A stretch of DNA of 64,000 bases from Ehrlichia ruminantium str. Welgevonden (GTDB lineage Bacteria > Pseudomonadota > Alphaproteobacteria > Rickettsiales > Anaplasmataceae): the NCBI RefSeq assembly GCF_000026005.1, contig NC_005295.2, positions 1,452,356 to 1,516,355 on the forward strand. Direction: 5' to 3'. Within the stretch, counting starts at the first letter, position 1, and each line of letters starts with the position of its first letter. The translations under genes were made by a program, and so were the position numbers. This document shows, one piece after another, positions 41,197 through 52,142 of the stretch. The notes under the pieces are model-generated. The model saw only the letters and a list, made by a program, of their open reading frames with translations, had not been told where the DNA came from and ran no database searches.

Positions 41197-41232
41197 TTCT
41201 TTATCCATTAATAACCAAAGGTAAACTACGGG

Positions 41233-41262
41233 AGTGTACTATAACAAAGTATATTAAGTCAA
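41233..41262 (-). promoter_or_regulatory. Candidate promoter of map1+1
   Basis: On the minus strand TTGACT (41257-41262), an 18 bp spacer and TACACT (41233-41238). It would start transcription about 30 bp before the map1+1 ATG. Confidence 0.5.
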
Positions 41263-41695
41263 GCATTGTATACAGAACAAAACAAAAGAAATAAGGTTAT
41301 TTATATACCATAATTACAATAGCTAATCGGGAGCATAATAAATAACCTGCAGAACTTTAAAACAGTAGAATACTCTTACTATAAAACACATATATTATTA
41401 TCAACAAATTAGAAAATATTCTTATTAATACTTTAAATGTATTTCATAATAAATATCATAATTTAAGAATAAAGATTTAAAAATACATTATAATCAGCAC
41501 TGCTAAAATGTATTAGAATTACTGAAATTTATATATAATTTCTATACCATTAAAAAAAAATTTATTCTTTCAATATATAAATCATAGAAGGAACTGGTAA
41601 CAAAAACATTCTATTACACTATATTATGATCAAATATATTGTTTTTTTACAATAATCAGTATATATAATAATCTTTTACTAATTTTAGGTAATAT
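41263..41695. other. Divergent spacer map1+1 / small acidic protein
   Basis: About 430 bp with the promoters of both flanking genes at its ends. TTGTTT at 41639-41644 and TATAAT at 41664-41669 (19 bp apart) are likely promoter elements for the gene at 41696. Nothing else is supported. Confidence 0.5.
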
Positions 41696-42031
41696 ATGGA
41701 CATTTTGAATACTAATAATGAAACTGGAAGTGATATAGTGTATACTGAGTATCCTGTGAGTTATGCAGCAGATCAAGAACCTTTTGTTAACTTAATGATA
41801 ACACTGTCTCCTACACAAACAGAAGACCAGTACTTAGTTGAGTTACTAATTGAAGCAACTAACTTGGACAAAGGAGTATTACAATCATTATATGGTAAAT
41901 TAACAGCTACTCTTGCTGATAATTTGTTAGTTTTAAAATACGATGATGTTTCTATTTCACTAAACAGAGATTCTTTGCTCTCTTTATTTAATAATATAAA
42001 AGTCAATAAAAATACTAGTCTAACCGAATAG
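41696..42031 (+). CDS. Small acidic protein of unknown function
   Basis: 111 residues, acidic, without signal peptide, membrane segment or cysteine. I do not recognise a family. Its pattern of alternating hydrophobic residues (LVELLIEAT, GKLTATLADNLLVLKYDDVSISLNRD) suggests a beta-rich fold. The end of that pattern, DDVSISLN, resembles HDITISFH in the repeat protein at 43113, and the two genes share a similar promoter and leader (TTGTTT, TATAAT, then TTTAGGTAA before the ATG). AGGTAA six bases before the ATG supports the start. The gene is flanked by long gaps. Confidence 0.75.
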   Translation: MDILNTNNETGSDIVYTEYPVSYAADQEPFVNLMITLSPTQTEDQYLVELLIEATNLDKGVLQSLYGKLTATLADNLLVLKYDDVSISLNRDSLLSLFNNIKVNKNTSLTE

Positions 42032-43112
42032 TTACTCTTATTTATATAATAAGTATTTTCACATTTTATTTAACATATCTTTAGTATTAGTAGTTGTTAT
42101 GTTATATGTTATAAAAATGTAAGTCTGTATTTTAAACACGGGTATGATTTATTTGGTTCTATAGATTTTATATCTTAATTAAGTTGCTTTTTTGCTATTG
42201 TAACATTATGAAGGTCTATTATCGCTAATGTTTTTGTTGTGAAATATATTTTAATGAGGTTGTTATATAATGTATTACAACTGGTTTACATATCTTCTAA
42301 GTATAATAAAATTTATGTAGTATAGAGATATGTAATAAGTAGCAATTTAAAATGATACCACTATTAATTCATATGCTCTTTTAAAATAGTTTTAGTTTCT
42401 TTAGAATATTTTTTAATGTATGAAATGTGATCGCAAACAATATCTCAGGAGTATTTTTTATAAAGTTTATTAATCTATTCTTATATTTGAAAAAATCTTA
42501 CTATTGTATAAAAAATATGTATGTGCCCTACTTATTAGGATAAATTCTACCTTAATCTGATAGAAAATTTATAATACTTAAAGATAGTAAGCTTATTATT
42601 AGACTAGAAAGATCTCTGTTACGAGTTTTTAATTAAAATTATTATCTAACTAACTACTTTTTATTATTATAACAGCAAATTCAACTTTTCTCAGCTAATA
42701 TCTTGTAATATAACTTTTTATCAATTATGTCATTCATAGTTTTTAATACTATTACTCATAACATCATACTTATAGAAAGTATCCATAACAATAATTATAG
42801 ATGCTAATCATTAAGTAATATAAAGTTGTTATCATAAAAGTTATTAGTTAAAAATACAAATTATTATATAAATATCATAATTATTTAATTAATATAATAT
42901 TAAATATCAAACACATAAGTAAATTTTTTAGATTATTCATAAACATATATGTATTAATATCCATTATATTATACATATATATTAATATATACGCTTTTAA
43001 GATACAAATATCTTATATAAAGGAATTTATTACCATTAAGAAACTAAAATATATTGTTTTTCAATATTAATCATCATATAATCCTAGTATTAATAAATTT
43101 AGGTAAGTCATT
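42032..43112. other. Non-coding gap, about 1.1 kb
   Basis: No gene found. The right end carries the promoter at 43054-43082. Confidence 0.55.
43054..43082 (+). promoter_or_regulatory. Promoter of the repeat-tailed acidic protein
   Basis: TTGTTT (43054-43059), a 17 bp spacer and TATAAT (43077-43082), about 30 bp before the ATG. The whole block resembles the sequence upstream of the gene at 41696. Confidence 0.6.
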
Positions 43113-43646
43113 ATGACTATTTTTGGTGAATTCGACGTTAATATTACAATTAATGGCAATCCAATGCATTATGTAGGAAAAATTACCGTAGACAGTGATG
43201 GTAATTTTAATACTGATCTTCACTTAGATCATGGTGTAGGTACCCTTGGTCATTTTACAGGACATTTAGATTTTAGTGAAGATGATGATGAAACACCTAT
43301 TTTATGCTATGAATTTACACAACATGCACTCAGCCCAGGATTACCTGAAGTAGGTGAGCACAGTGGATATGTAGAATCTGTAAATAAAGAAGGAGATCTT
43401 GTTTTTAACGGTCATGATATAACAATATCATTCCATAAATCAGAAGAACAAAATGTACAAAAAGTACAAGAGGAAGAACAAGAAGCAGCAGAAATACAAC
43501 CACAAGAAGCACAAGAAGTACAACCACAAGAAGCACAAGAAGTACAACCACAAGAAGCGCAAGAAGTACAACCACAAGAAGCACAAGAAGTACAACCACA
43601 AGAAGTGCAAGAAGTACAACCACAAGAAGTGCAAGACGCAGAATAA
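43113..43646 (+). CDS. Acidic protein with C-terminal tandem repeats
   Basis: 177 residues in two parts. Residues 1-110 are acidic and His/Gly-containing with beta-like alternation (YVGKITVDSDGNF, GHFTGHLDFSEDDDE). Residues 111-177 are almost pure Gln, Glu, Pro, Val and Ala, with six 8-residue repeats (QPQEAQEV) at 43497-43640. There is no signal peptide. Ehrlichia is known for acidic tandem-repeat proteins (TRPs) that are secreted by a type I system and act in the host; this protein shares that style but I cannot match it to a named TRP. A strong promoter lies upstream and a strong terminator downstream. AGGTAA precedes the ATG. Confidence 0.85.
   Translation: MTIFGEFDVNITINGNPMHYVGKITVDSDGNFNTDLHLDHGVGTLGHFTGHLDFSEDDDETPILCYEFTQHALSPGLPEVGEHSGYVESVNKEGDLVFNGHDITISFHKSEEQNVQKVQEEEQEAAEIQPQEAQEVQPQEAQEVQPQEAQEVQPQEAQEVQPQEVQEVQPQEVQDAE
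43497..43640 (+). repeat. Six 24-bp tandem repeats within the coding region
   Basis: The unit CAACCACAAGAAGCACAAGA continuing with AGTA encodes QPQEAQEV. Four copies have EAQEV, one has EVQEV and the last EVQDA. Because 24 is a multiple of three, gain or loss of copies keeps the frame. The unit has no stop codon in several frames, which gives rise to long shadow frames on both strands here. Confidence 0.95.
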
Positions 43647-43685
43647 CAACATAGCTAGAATAAGTAATTTTTTCATGATTGTTAA

Positions 43686-43732
43686 ACACAATAAAGTAGA
43701 TTTCAATATCTACTTTATTGTGTCCTTTTTTT
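43686..43732 (+). terminator. Strong intrinsic terminator
   Basis: ACACAATAAAGTAGAT (43686-43701) and ATCTACTTTATTGTGT (43708-43723) form a perfect 16-pair stem with a six-base loop, followed by CC and seven T. It lies 40 bp after the stop codon of the repeat protein and is the clearest terminator of the window. Confidence 0.85.
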
Positions 43733-43970
43733 ATTATTTATATTTTTCATCTTGTCATATCTTTAGTTTTGTTATGACTTTTTGATACATGTACAAAATA
43801 TTTTTCCAAATATTTAGTACTGTATTCCGCTGATTTAAATTTATAATTCCTTTATATATCGTAAATAATAACAAATGAGCTAACATCTGCTATTTGCTAA
43901 TTTTATTGTATTTTTATGTTTTTAATCATATAATTCACAACCTAACAAATTAAACATTGTATCAACACAT

Positions 43971-46583
43971 ATGCTAAATATTGCACAAAGAATCTTTGGC
44001 TCAACAAATACTAGATTAGTAAAGTCATTGTATAAAATAGTTAACCAGATTAATGCAATAGAGCATGAATTTCAAATTCTTTCTGATGAGTCCTTAAAAA
44101 ATAAAACTATAGAATTTAAAGAACAACTAAACAATGGAAAAACCTTAGATGACATATTAGTACCTGCCTTTGCTGTAGTAAGAGAAGCATCAAAACGTAT
44201 ACTTAATATGAGACATTTCGATGTTCAGCTTATAGGTGGTATAGTACTACATAAAGGAATGATATCAGAAATGAAGACAGGTGAAGGAAAAACCTTAGTA
44301 GCAACACTAGCTGCATATTTAAATGCCTTAGAAGGCAAAGGAGTACATGTAGTAACAGTAAATGATTATTTAGCAAAACGTGATGCTGATTGGATGGGAG
44401 AATTATACAATTCTTTAGGAATAACTGTTGGATGCATACTCAGTGACACAAATGACTTAGATAGAAAAAAGGCTTATAACTGTGATATAGTGTACTCAAC
44501 TAACAATAATTTAGGTTTTGATTACCTACGTGATAACATGAAATTCTCAAGAAATGAGATGGTACAGAGAGGTTTCAATTATGCCATAGTTGATGAAGTA
44601 GATTTAATTCTAATAGATGAAGCAAGAACTCCTTTAATCATATCTGGGCAAGTAGACCAAGATATAAAGATGTATAATAAAATAGATAAATTAATATATG
44701 AGCTCAGTGAAGAGGACTATGAGTTAGAGGAAAAGCACAGAAACATATTTTTAACAGAATGCGGTATAACAAAAATTGAAAACCTATTAATTCAACATAA
44801 ATTAATTTCTTCTAACACCTCATTATATGATATTGATAATATGATAATTATGCACTACATAACCCAAGCGTTACGTGCACATAAAATATTTTCTCTAGAT
44901 AAGGATTATATAATAAAAGATGGCAACATAATAATTATAGACGAGTTTACAGGTCGTATGATGGACGGCAGAAGATACTCAGATGGATTACACCAGGCTA
45001 TTGAGGCAAAAGAAAAATTAAATGTAAACAATGAAAATCAAACTTTAGCTTCCATCACTTTTCAAAACTACTTCCGTATGTATAAGAAACTATCTGGAAT
45101 GACTGGTACAGCAGAAACTGAATCTGAAGAACTTTTAGGGATATATAACTTACAAGTCGTACAGATTCCAACAAATACTCCAGTTCAAAGAATTGATTTA
45201 AATGATGATATATACTGTACAGAAGAAGAAAAGTTTGATGCAATTATAAAATTTATTTCTGAATGTCATAAAAAGTTACAACCTGTATTAGTAGGAACAA
45301 TAAGTATTGAAAAATCAGAAATACTATCAAAGTTACTTACAAAAAATAAGCTAAAACATTCAGTATTAAATGCACGTTATCATGAACAAGAAGCATATAT
45401 AATAGCACAAGCAGGTATACCAGGAACCATAACAATTGCTACAAACATGGCAGGTAGAGGCACAGATATACAACTTGGTGGTAACCTAAAAATGTTAGCA
45501 AAAACAACACTTGCCAATATTTTAGATAAAGAAATAATAAGTATAAAATATAAACAACTAGTAGAAAAAGTAAATAAAGATAAAGAAATAGCTATACAAG
45601 CTGGAGGATTATGTGTAATTGGTACAGAACGTCATGAAAGTAGAAGAATTGATAATCAATTAAGAGGACGTTCAGGAAGACAAGGAGATCCAGGACTATC
45701 AAAATTTTTTCTATCATTAGAAGATGATCTATTAAGAATATTTGGATCAGATAAAATAAAAGGTATGTTAAAAAAATTAGGCATGAAAAAAGGTGAAGCA
45801 ATACAACATACCTGGATAAGTAGAGCTATTGAAAAAGCACAACACAAAGTTGAATTAAGAAACTATGATATTAGAAAATCATTACTAAAATTCGATAATG
45901 TAATAAATGAACAAAGAAAGGTTGTTTTTGACCAAAGAAATCGTATTTTAGACAATGATTCTTATAATATTTCTTTAATATATAGAGATATCAATAGTGA
46001 TATAGTAAATAATATTATACATGATAAATATTACAACTTAGATGATGAGACTTACAAGTTAATATCATCAGAGATCACAAGAATATACAGCATTACACTA
46101 GATTACAACACGATCAGTGAACTTGAAAGTAAAAACAAACTGATAGAACATATAAACAACATCACCGATGAATTTTTCAATAAGAAAATAGCAGAATTTA
46201 CAAGTAAAGAAAAAGACTTATGGGATAATCTTACAAAAAAAGTAATGATAATGTCACTAGATTACTTGTGGAGAGAACACCTTGCTGCATTAGATAGCTT
46301 AAAATGTGGAATAAATTTAAGATCAATAGCACAGAAAGATCCATTAAATGAATTTAAGTCTGAGGCATTTTCTATGCTTGAAAGTATGATGAGCAATTTT
46401 TATGAACTAATAATACAAAGATTAGCTCACTTAAAATCTGATAACATATTTCATAGTTACAGCAAGGAACTAAATAATTTACAAAGCTCACAAGATATTA
46501 ATTCCATCAAGATATCAAGAAATGAAAAATGCCCTTGTGGATCAGGAAAAAAATATAAACACTGCCATGGAGAAAATATTTAA
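43971..46583 (+). CDS. secA: Preprotein translocase ATPase SecA
   Basis: SecA drives proteins through SecYEG by ATP hydrolysis. The 870 residues include Walker [11 protein letters not shown] near residue 104, the DEVD motif near 210, the preprotein-binding domain, the helicase-like segment [16 protein letters not shown] near 490, and the conserved [10 protein letters not shown]. The C-terminus [14 protein letters not shown] is the zinc-binding SecB/ribosome contact motif. The length is standard. In Ehrlichia secA marks the end of the OMP-1/MAP1 locus; here it lies about 2.8 kb beyond map1+1. Export of all signal-peptide-bearing MAP1 proteins depends on it. Confidence 0.98.
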
Positions 46584-47802
46584 TTAAAAATAAATAAGAT
46601 CTATAAAAAGTATTATACAAAATCTCAATGCTACTATTGTAATAATAAAATCAATATTTACTAATTGCATAACCTTACATAAGAATATTAGTATGTTGTC
46701 ATTATCTTATAAAAATGATGTTATAATTTCCATAATTACTTCAATATGCTTTCTTTATGTTTCACATGAAACATAATCATTTTTTATTAGACATAACTTC
46801 TTCAACTACCTTATTTTTATATATTATATTAAGCACTACAGTTCTTTAGTATATGTAATAGTATATTAAATCATGATAATCTACAAAAAATGTCAGTATA
46901 TTTTACTTAATATTTAACATAAATAAATTCTTATATAAAAAACATGAATAGAACATTACTCGATACAGTAAAGCATTTAATATATCTCTTTGATACTCAT
47001 AACCTAACTTTTGTAAAAGTACACTGCTTTCTCATACCACAGAAATGTAAGTTACATATATAAATACTCACTTATTTTCTATAATTAAATATTAGGTTAG
47101 TATCATTCAATCTGGATTATTAGTTAATAAGTAATCAATACTAATTATCAACAATGATAAAAAATTATAAGTACTATTAAAATAGAAACCTAAAACAATA
47201 CCACAAAAATTATTAATAATACAAATATTCACATAATAAATACAGATATAACATTATTAAAGTACATAATACATGCTATATAAGATATGTATCATAAATA
47301 CAATAAAAACAATATTATATATCTTTTATATTAACTAACAAAAATAACTTTAAAAGATAATACTTACATTCTATCAAAAAACTACACTAGAATTATAAAC
47401 CTTCAAGTATATAGATAACACATACTAATATCATTAAAAAATAAGGAACAGTAATTATGCATTATCAATATAAAACAAAAAGGTAATAATGATTACAAAT
47501 AAATTTCTTATAATTAAGCTTAAGCTAGGCTATATACAAAAAACATAATAATAAAAAAACAAATTACCATGCTTAACTGTCAATCATAAAAATTAAAAAA
47601 TACGTTATGGTATAAGGATGGACCATATACCATAACATATACCTTAAATGCTATAAAATAACAACATTATTAACTTATATAAAAGGCAATATTAAATATC
47701 TACTTATCACCAAAATGAATTTTATAGTTATATTTGAAACATATATCAAATTGACAACATAAGCTTATTATCATAAAACAGTTAACTGTCAAGTAGGAAC
47801 TA
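46584..47802. other. Non-coding gap secA to 47.8 kb
   Basis: About 1.2 kb without a gene. It contains the parS-like site at 46758-46773. Confidence 0.55.
46758..46773. promoter_or_regulatory. parS-like site 2
   Basis: Matches TGTTTCACGTGAAACA at 15 of 16 positions (A for G at position 9). Intergenic, about 175 bp beyond secA. Confidence 0.6.
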
Positions 47803-48213
47803 CTACGCATACATTTCACTTGAACGCACAAGCATTATAACATGATTTTGCTTAGTCTCAACTTTAACTTCTCCTGGTAGTTTTTGTGGTAATGAGTAAT
47901 CATCATCAATTAACATCACATTACCTCTATCTAGATTTGATATTTTAAAATCTTTATTAAAAAATGCACTTTCATACATTTTATCACTGGAATGGTAACA
48001 TTGAAGAGCAATATCAATATTGCATTTTACAGAGTTATTATCAACAGTAATATTATTATATTTTAAACCTAGTTCCCCAACATCTCCTGTATGTTGATTA
48101 GTAACAGATCCACTCATATAATACTCACTCCCAGCTGGATTCAAGTGCATCTCACCAGAATAAACATCAAAACCACTACTCTTTTCTATCAAAAAATCAA
48201 TATCGTATGTCAT
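47803..48213 (-). CDS. Small protein of unknown function
   Basis: 136 residues from the ATG at 48213; an ATG seven codons upstream would add MLITWFF and is less likely. Neither start has a clear ribosome binding site. No signal peptide or membrane helix in the shorter form. The beginning, MTYDIDFLIEK then YSGEMHLNPAGSEYYMSG, resembles MTIFGEFDVNI then YVGKITVDSDGNFNTD of the protein at 43113. This suggests a small family on both sides of secA, but the similarity is weak. The frame is well above chance length for this DNA. Confidence 0.75.
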   Translation of the reverse strand: MTYDIDFLIEKSSGFDVYSGEMHLNPAGSEYYMSGSVTNQHTGDVGELGLKYNNITVDNNSVKCNIDIALQCYHSSDKMYESAFFNKDFKISNLDRGNVMLIDDDYSLPQKLPGEVKVETKQNHVIMLVRSSEMYA

Positions 48214-49761
48214 AAAAAACCATGTTATTAACATAAATTATATATACATATAATAACTTATTAAAAATTTTATGCAAAAAAATTATTTTTTTAACCTAAA
48301 TATAGTAAATCTATCATAAATTAAAATATGGCAGTAAACCAATTCTATAGGTCCATACCTATATTATTACAATCTTTTACATTAATTTATGAACAAAACT
48401 ATACACACACTATACTTAGTACTAAAAACCAACTTAATATCAATCAAGTTAAGTAAAAACCATACACAATATATATGCCTAATGTATCACACATTAAATA
48501 GAGCTTAAATTTTTACATCTCACTTTGAATAGGAAAGAAAAATACAACATAAACTTTTTATCTTTTTAAATATAAAACAATAATATCAACAATATCAATA
48601 TAAGTATTAATACTATGTTTATATTATTCTATATTTTTTAATATTTATCTAAGTACTTCACATTAATAAATATTACAAATATTTACACTGCCTTTTGATT
48701 CAAATCATAATAAAGCACTTTTTATTTTGTAGTATTTCAATATCACTCACTGAACTTAAAAATTACTTAGTTTGATCATATAATTTACAAACATAATCTA
48801 AATTTATACTAATATTCACCTACGAACACCAAAATTACAGAACATATATTAAATATTCATTCACTATACTATATTTTTTATTAGATCTATTAATATCAAA
48901 CGTTGTCACAGTAGTTAAGAAATAGGATATTAACAAAAACTATAAAACAATCATTCACAATGCTATAGCTTATAATGCTTTTACACAAATACCAGATGGG
49001 TTAATATAAAAAGCTAGTTACTGATTATAATATAAACCAAGGTAACTCAAACACATTAAGTTATTATCATTATGTTCTATATAAGTAATTAAATAATTTA
49101 AGTCTACGTTATCTTTAAAATTATAATTCGATCATAAGGTTATAAACTCACATAAATATGAATTGTAGATTTATTATACTTACACACACTAATATATTGA
49201 CTTATTATATATTTTTAACCATATCTCATTCTTGAGAAGCTTAAGCTATACAATAAAGTATTAATTAATAGTATTTTTACTACATCTAACATAAAAACTT
49301 CATATAATTTTTACCTTACAACTAAGATATACAAAAATATAACGCTTGATATTTCTATGCACCCCAAAATTATAAAAACATATTATTAAAGAACAATCTC
49401 ACGATTAGAAATCAAAATATTACAAATGGTTTTATAATCTTTTATAGATAATCTAATATATAGATAAAACTTATATTACATATCAACTGTAAAATTTAAC
49501 ATCACTTATTTTTCCTAAAATTACAGAGAAAAAACATTTATATTTATTTTTTTAATACTAATAATGCAAAATCAATTTTAAATATAAGAAAACATAAAAG
49601 GATTATTGTTTTACTTTTATTAGTGTAAAATTAATAATTGATGCTAGTTATAATATGTATATTTAGTTAAAATACTGATGTAACTTGTTCTATTATTAAT
49701 CAAATTATTTGCATTATTTTATTGGCGTAGTATATTAGCTTATCTTTATTACGTATTCAAT
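48214..49761. other. Non-coding gap upstream of ftsZ, about 1.5 kb
   Basis: No supported gene or RNA. A TATAAT at about 49650 and other A/T boxes near the right end may serve ftsZ, but no full promoter can be singled out. Confidence 0.55.
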
Positions 49762-51030
49762 ATGTCTTTAAATATTTATTTACCAGATCAATCTCTATTA
49801 AGACCAAGAATAACAGTTTTTGGTGTAGGTGGTGCAGGTGGTAATGCTGTCAATAATATGATACAGTCTAATTTACATGGAGTTAATTTTGTTGTAGCAA
49901 ATACAGATGCTCAAGCATTAGAAAACTCTCTGTCAGAAAAAAAAATCCAACTAGGAATTGGACTAACAAAAGGATTGGGAGCAGGATCACTACCAGAAAT
50001 TGGTAAAGGTGCAGCTGAAGAATCAATTAATGAAATTATAGAAGAAATAGTAGATAGTAATATGCTGTTTATAACTGCTGGAATGGGTGGTGGAACAGGA
50101 ACAGGTGCAGCCCCTGTAATTGCAAAAGCTGCAAAAGAAAATAAAATTCTAACTGTAGGAGTTGTTACTAAGCCCTTTCATTTTGAAGGAGCACATAGAA
50201 TGAGAACTGCTGAGTATGGTCTAGAAGAGTTACAGAGGTATGTTGATACTTTAATAGTAATTCCTAATCAAAATTTATTTAGAATTGCAAATGAAAAAAC
50301 AACTTTTGCTGATGCATTTAAACTTGCAGATACCGTATTACATACAGGTGTACGTGGTATTACTGATTTAATGATAATGCCAGGATTAATTAATTTAGAC
50401 TTTGCAGATATTAGAGCAATAATGAGCGAAATGGGCAAAGCAATGATGGGCACAGGAGAAGCAGAAGGAGAAAATAGAGCTATATTAGCAGCTGAGGCTG
50501 CGATATCTAATCCTTTATTAGATAATGTTTCAATGAAAGGAGCTAAAGGGATACTAATCAACATAACTGGTGGATTAGATATGACTTTATTTGAAGTGGA
50601 TGCAGCTGCAAATCGCATAAGAGAAGAAGTAGACAGTCATGCTAATATAATATTTGGTTCAACATTTGACAAAGAAAGTGAAGGAAAAATGAGAGTATCT
50701 GTTCTAGCAACAGGAATAGATAATGAGGAAGTAGTAATACAGAATAAAAGTATGAACAAAGATAGAGAAGATCATAGCATAAATTTTTCTGAAGTATCAA
50801 ATAAGAACTTTAACCATTCAGATAATGAGATTGCTTATTATAAACCAAATGATCCAGGAGAGGATAATTTTAACTCTATGAATCATAATAAGAGACATAG
50901 TCATTACAAAACGGATAATCACAAATCTAATACAATTCCTAATTCAGAACATAAAAAAGTATATCCTAACCGTAATGACTATTGGGATGAAGATTCCTTT
51001 AACATACCAACTTTTCTGAGAAAAAAATAA
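49762..51030 (+). CDS. ftsZ: Cell division protein FtsZ
   Basis: FtsZ is the tubulin-like GTPase that forms the division ring. The 422 residues show the nucleotide-binding [13 protein letters not shown] near residue 21, the tubulin signature [13 protein letters not shown] near 111 and the T7-loop region [11 protein letters not shown] near 212. After the globular domain (about residue 325) a polar, Asn/His-rich linker leads to the C-terminal peptide [14 protein letters not shown], which binds FtsA and ZipA-like partners. ftsA and ftsQ are not adjacent. It is followed after six bases by the EVE-domain gene, so they are likely cotranscribed. Confidence 0.98.
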   Translation: MSLNIYLPDQSLLRPRITVFGVGGAGGNAVNNMIQSNLHGVNFVVANTDAQALENSLSEKKIQLGIGLTKGLGAGSLPEIGKGAAEESINEIIEEIVDSNMLFITAGMGGGTGTGAAPVIAKAAKENKILTVGVVTKPFHFEGAHRMRTAEYGLEELQRYVDTLIVIPNQNLFRIANEKTTFADAFKLADTVLHTGVRGITDLMIMPGLINLDFADIRAIMSEMGKAMMGTGEAEGENRAILAAEAAISNPLLDNVSMKGAKGILINITGGLDMTLFEVDAAANRIREEVDSHANIIFGSTFDKESEGKMRVSVLATGIDNEEVVIQNKSMNKDREDHSINFSEVSNKNFNHSDNEIAYYKPNDPGEDNFNSMNHNKRHSHYKTDNHKSNTIPNSEHKKVYPNRNDYWDEDSFNIPTFLRKK

Positions 51031-51036
51031 TTTCCA

Positions 51037-51444
51037 ATGTCTTATTGGCTTTTAAAAACAGAACCACAAGATTTTTCTTGGAGTGATATGGTACGTAGTA
51101 ACATTACTGTATGGGATAATGTTCTCAACTATCAAGCACAAGGTTACTTAAGATTAATGAAATCTAATGACCTTGCTTTTTTTTACCATTCTGGAATAGA
51201 AAAAAGTATCATAGGTATTGTATCTATATATAAAGAATTTTACTGTTTTAATAAAAATGATAAATTTGGTGTAGTGGATGTAAAAATACATACAAAATTA
51301 AAAAAAGCAGTGCATTTAAAAGATATAAAACTTGAAACCAATTTGAAAAATCTTATTATGTTAAGACAACCAAGACTATCAGTTTCTCCAATAACAGAAA
51401 AAGAATGGAATTCCATATTAGAAATAAGTGAGACTTCTTTGTGA
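51037..51444 (+). CDS. EVE domain-containing protein
   Basis: 135 residues, the whole length of an EVE (PUA-like) domain. The N-terminus MSYWLLKTEPQDFSWSDM, the WDNVLNYQAQGYLRLMK segment and AFFYHSG are characteristic. EVE domains bind modified bases in DNA or RNA; the precise target of the bacterial thymocyte nuclear protein 1 relatives is not settled. It follows ftsZ by six bases and its TGA overlaps the GTG start of ybeY, so the three genes form one unit. Confidence 0.93.
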   Translation: MSYWLLKTEPQDFSWSDMVRSNITVWDNVLNYQAQGYLRLMKSNDLAFFYHSGIEKSIIGIVSIYKEFYCFNKNDKFGVVDVKIHTKLKKAVHLKDIKLETNLKNLIMLRQPRLSVSPITEKEWNSILEISETSL

Positions 51445-51914
51445 TTGAGATAAATGTTTATTATAAAAAATGGTATAGTACAATAAAAAAACCAAAAATC
51501 TTCGTCAAAAATGTTATTAAATCCTCATTGATAAACTTAAATATCTATGAATATAAACCTATAATTTCCATAGTATTAGCAAATAACATACTTTTACAAA
51601 AATTAAACTATGAGTATAGGAATAAAAATAAACCAACAAATGTACTATCATTCCCATATGATAAACTAAACAAAAAATGTAATTTAGGAGAAATATTTCT
51701 TTCATTAGATACGTTGATACAAGAATCTATTGATCTTAATATACCGATAGAACATCACACATGCCACATGCTTATCCACGGGTTATTACACATTCTAGAT
51801 TACAATCATGAAGAGCCATTAATGCAATATATAATGGAATCCATAGAAATAAAATTATTAGATAAACTAGGTATAAGAAACCCTTACGTTTCACGTGAAA
51901 CTATATACCCATAA
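51441..51914 (+). CDS. ybeY: Endoribonuclease YbeY (16S rRNA maturation)
   Basis: YbeY is a zinc metalloprotein involved in 3' end maturation of 16S rRNA and ribosome quality control. The zinc-binding HMLIHGLLHILDYNH motif (H-x3-H-x5-H) is at about residues 110-124, and the segment NKPTNVLSFPYD near 61 is the family hallmark. Length 157 residues is normal. The start is GTG at 51441, overlapping the stop of the EVE gene by four bases. The last codons contain the parS-like palindrome at 51888-51901. Confidence 0.96.
   Translation: MIEINVYYKKWYSTIKKPKIFVKNVIKSSLINLNIYEYKPIISIVLANNILLQKLNYEYRNKNKPTNVLSFPYDKLNKKCNLGEIFLSLDTLIQESIDLNIPIEHHTCHMLIHGLLHILDYNHEEPLMQYIMESIEIKLLDKLGIRNPYVSRETIYP
51887..51902. 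promoter_or_regulatory. parS-like site 3, next to parAB
   Basis: The 14-base core GTTTCACGTGAAAC is a perfect palindrome and perfect match to the parS core; only the outermost bases differ from the 16-base consensus. It lies inside the 3' end of ybeY, about 240 bp before parA, the typical place for a chromosomal parS. Confidence 0.85.
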
Positions 51915-52142
51915 ACAAAAAATGTATTATTTATTATAATTACCTAAGTATTAAAAAAAGCTTCTAACACTACTTGAAATCAAATTTTATCCTTTTTAGA
52001 ACTATATTTTATACTAACCTATTTAATCAAATCATTAATTTTTCTCGATAAACAAATACTGTTGCATATCTTTTTATAAATAAAAAATTCAGTGACACAA
52101 TTTTTATCTTATATATAATTCTATAAAATGTATATTATTTCT

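Noticed and set aside
43405..43785. Long alternative frames over the 24-bp repeat (Lys/His-rich on the plus strand, Leu/Val-rich on the minus strand)
   Set aside because: They exist only because the repeat unit lacks stop codons in those frames; they have no ribosome binding site and the QPQEAQEV frame has promoter, start and terminator in register.
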